From the NCBI GenBank assembly GCA_017547975.1, contig JAFYNU010000264.1, positions 1 to 5,009 of the forward strand: DNA of 5,009 nt, in the 5' to 3' direction. The position numbers and the translations under genes were made by a program. Position 1 is the stretch's first letter. Each line of letters opens with the position of its first letter. This DNA is from Clostridia bacterium. GTDB taxonomy: Bacteria > Bacillota > Clostridia > Oscillospirales > QAMX01. This document shows, piece after piece, positions 4,587 through 5,009 of this stretch. The notes below the pieces were generated by a model. It searched no databases. It was not told the origin of the DNA and saw nothing but the letters and a program-made list of their open reading frames with translations.

Positions 4587-5009
4587 TTACTGGTTGGCAG
4601 CGTTGATGATAGCGGCGAAGTCGGGAGCCTTCAGGGAAGCACCGCCGATGAGGCCGCCGTCGATGTCGTTCTGAGCAAGGAGCTCAGCGGCATTCTTGGC
4701 GTTCATGGAACCACCGTACTGGATGGAAACCGAACGGGCAACGCGGGCGCCGTAGAGGGAGCGGATGATTTCACGGATACCGGTGCAAACTTCGGCAGCC
4801 TGTTCGGAGGTTGCGGTCTTGCCGGTGCCGATGGCCCAGATGGGTTCGTAGGCGATGATGATCTTTCTCATCTGTTCCTTAGCAACGCCGTTCAGGGCGA
4901 TGCGAACCTGGGTTTCGATCACAGAAGCGGTAACGCCCTGTTCGCGCTGCTGGAGGGATTCACCAACGCACACGATGGGCTGCATGCTGGCTTCCAGAAC
5001 GGTATGGAC
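4587..5009 (-). CDS. tpiA: Triosephosphate isomerase, C-terminal 140 residues (5' end outside window)
   Basis: This cytosolic glycolytic enzyme interconverts dihydroxyacetone phosphate and glyceraldehyde 3-phosphate. The frame is open to the right edge and reads VHTVLEASMQPIVCVGES, so the in-frame Met at 4985 is internal, not the start. Diagnostic TIM-barrel motifs are PIVCVGE, the catalytic Glu in AYEPIWAIGTGKTA (which also contains the mobile phosphate-gripping loop), the phosphate-binding QYGGSM and GGLIGGASLK. About 140 of the usual 250 residues are present. Codons are strongly biased to AAC, GAC, ATC, GGC and GCT, as expected for an abundant enzyme. It is followed by a hairpin at 4540-4574, then the 187-aa ORF and enolase. 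By analogy with Firmicutes glycolytic operons, pgk and gapA may lie beyond the right edge (inference). Confidence 0.95.
   Translation of the reverse strand, partial: VHTVLEASMQPIVCVGESLQQREQGVTASVIETQVRIALNGVAKEQMRKIIIAYEPIWAIGTGKTATSEQAAEVCTGIREIIRSLYGARVARSVSIQYGGSMNAKNAAELLAQNDIDGGLIGGASLKAPDFAAIINAANQ

Noticed and set aside
4587..4985. tpiA fragment starting at the Met at 4985
   Set aside because: The frame stays open to 5009 with TIM-like residues (VHTVLEAS) before that Met, and PIVCVGE is mid-protein in TIM, so the true start is outside the window.

Overview
The window looks like chromosomal DNA from an anaerobic member of the Firmicutes, probably class Clostridia and perhaps an Oscillospiraceae/Ruminococcaceae-like gut lineage. 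The reasons are strong AGGAGG-type ribosome binding sites, moderately high GC with mixed codon use, an NADPH-type thioredoxin reductase beside an iron-sulfur flavoprotein, and the glycolytic gene order tpiA - (gpmI slot) - eno. No mobile element, CRISPR array, tRNA or rRNA is visible. The genus-level placement is inference.

Layout. Positions 1-39 may hold the last 12 codons of a plus-strand gene that converges on trxB, with a perfect 10-bp hairpin (46-69) between them. trxB (minus, 85-1008) encodes thioredoxin reductase. A 151-bp divergent control region (1009-1159) separates it from a plus-strand pair: an iron-sulfur flavoprotein/FMN-reductase-family protein (1160-1777) and, 10 bp later, an AAC(3)-family N-acetyltransferase (1788-2594). 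A bidirectional terminator (2600-2629) closes that pair and also the convergent enolase gene. The minus-strand cluster reads, in its own direction, tpiA (C-terminal part, running off the right edge at 5009), a strong hairpin (4540-4574), a 187-aa unknown protein (3957-4520) and an enolase (2637-3935).

The most interesting region is 2637-4587. In many Firmicutes tpiA, gpmI (about 510 aa, cofactor-independent phosphoglycerate mutase) and eno are consecutive. Here the gpmI slot holds an intact 187-aa ORF. Its C-terminal half still resembles the end of phosphoglycerate mutase or another alkaline-phosphatase-superfamily enzyme, but the expected metal-binding His/Asp motifs are gone. The adjacent enolase keeps most catalytic residues, but Ala replaces the Ser of the flexible catalytic loop and several other signature positions differ. 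Its codon use is less biased than that of tpiA. Together these suggest a diverged, possibly non-glycolytic or regulatory enolase/pseudo-mutase pair downstream of tpiA. This is inference and needs the rest of the genome.

The divergent trxB/flavoprotein region is packed with dyad symmetries. One is a TGTGA-N5-TCACA element placed near -41 of a predicted trxB promoter that lacks a recognisable -35 box. Shared redox-responsive control of the two divergent units is plausible but unproven.
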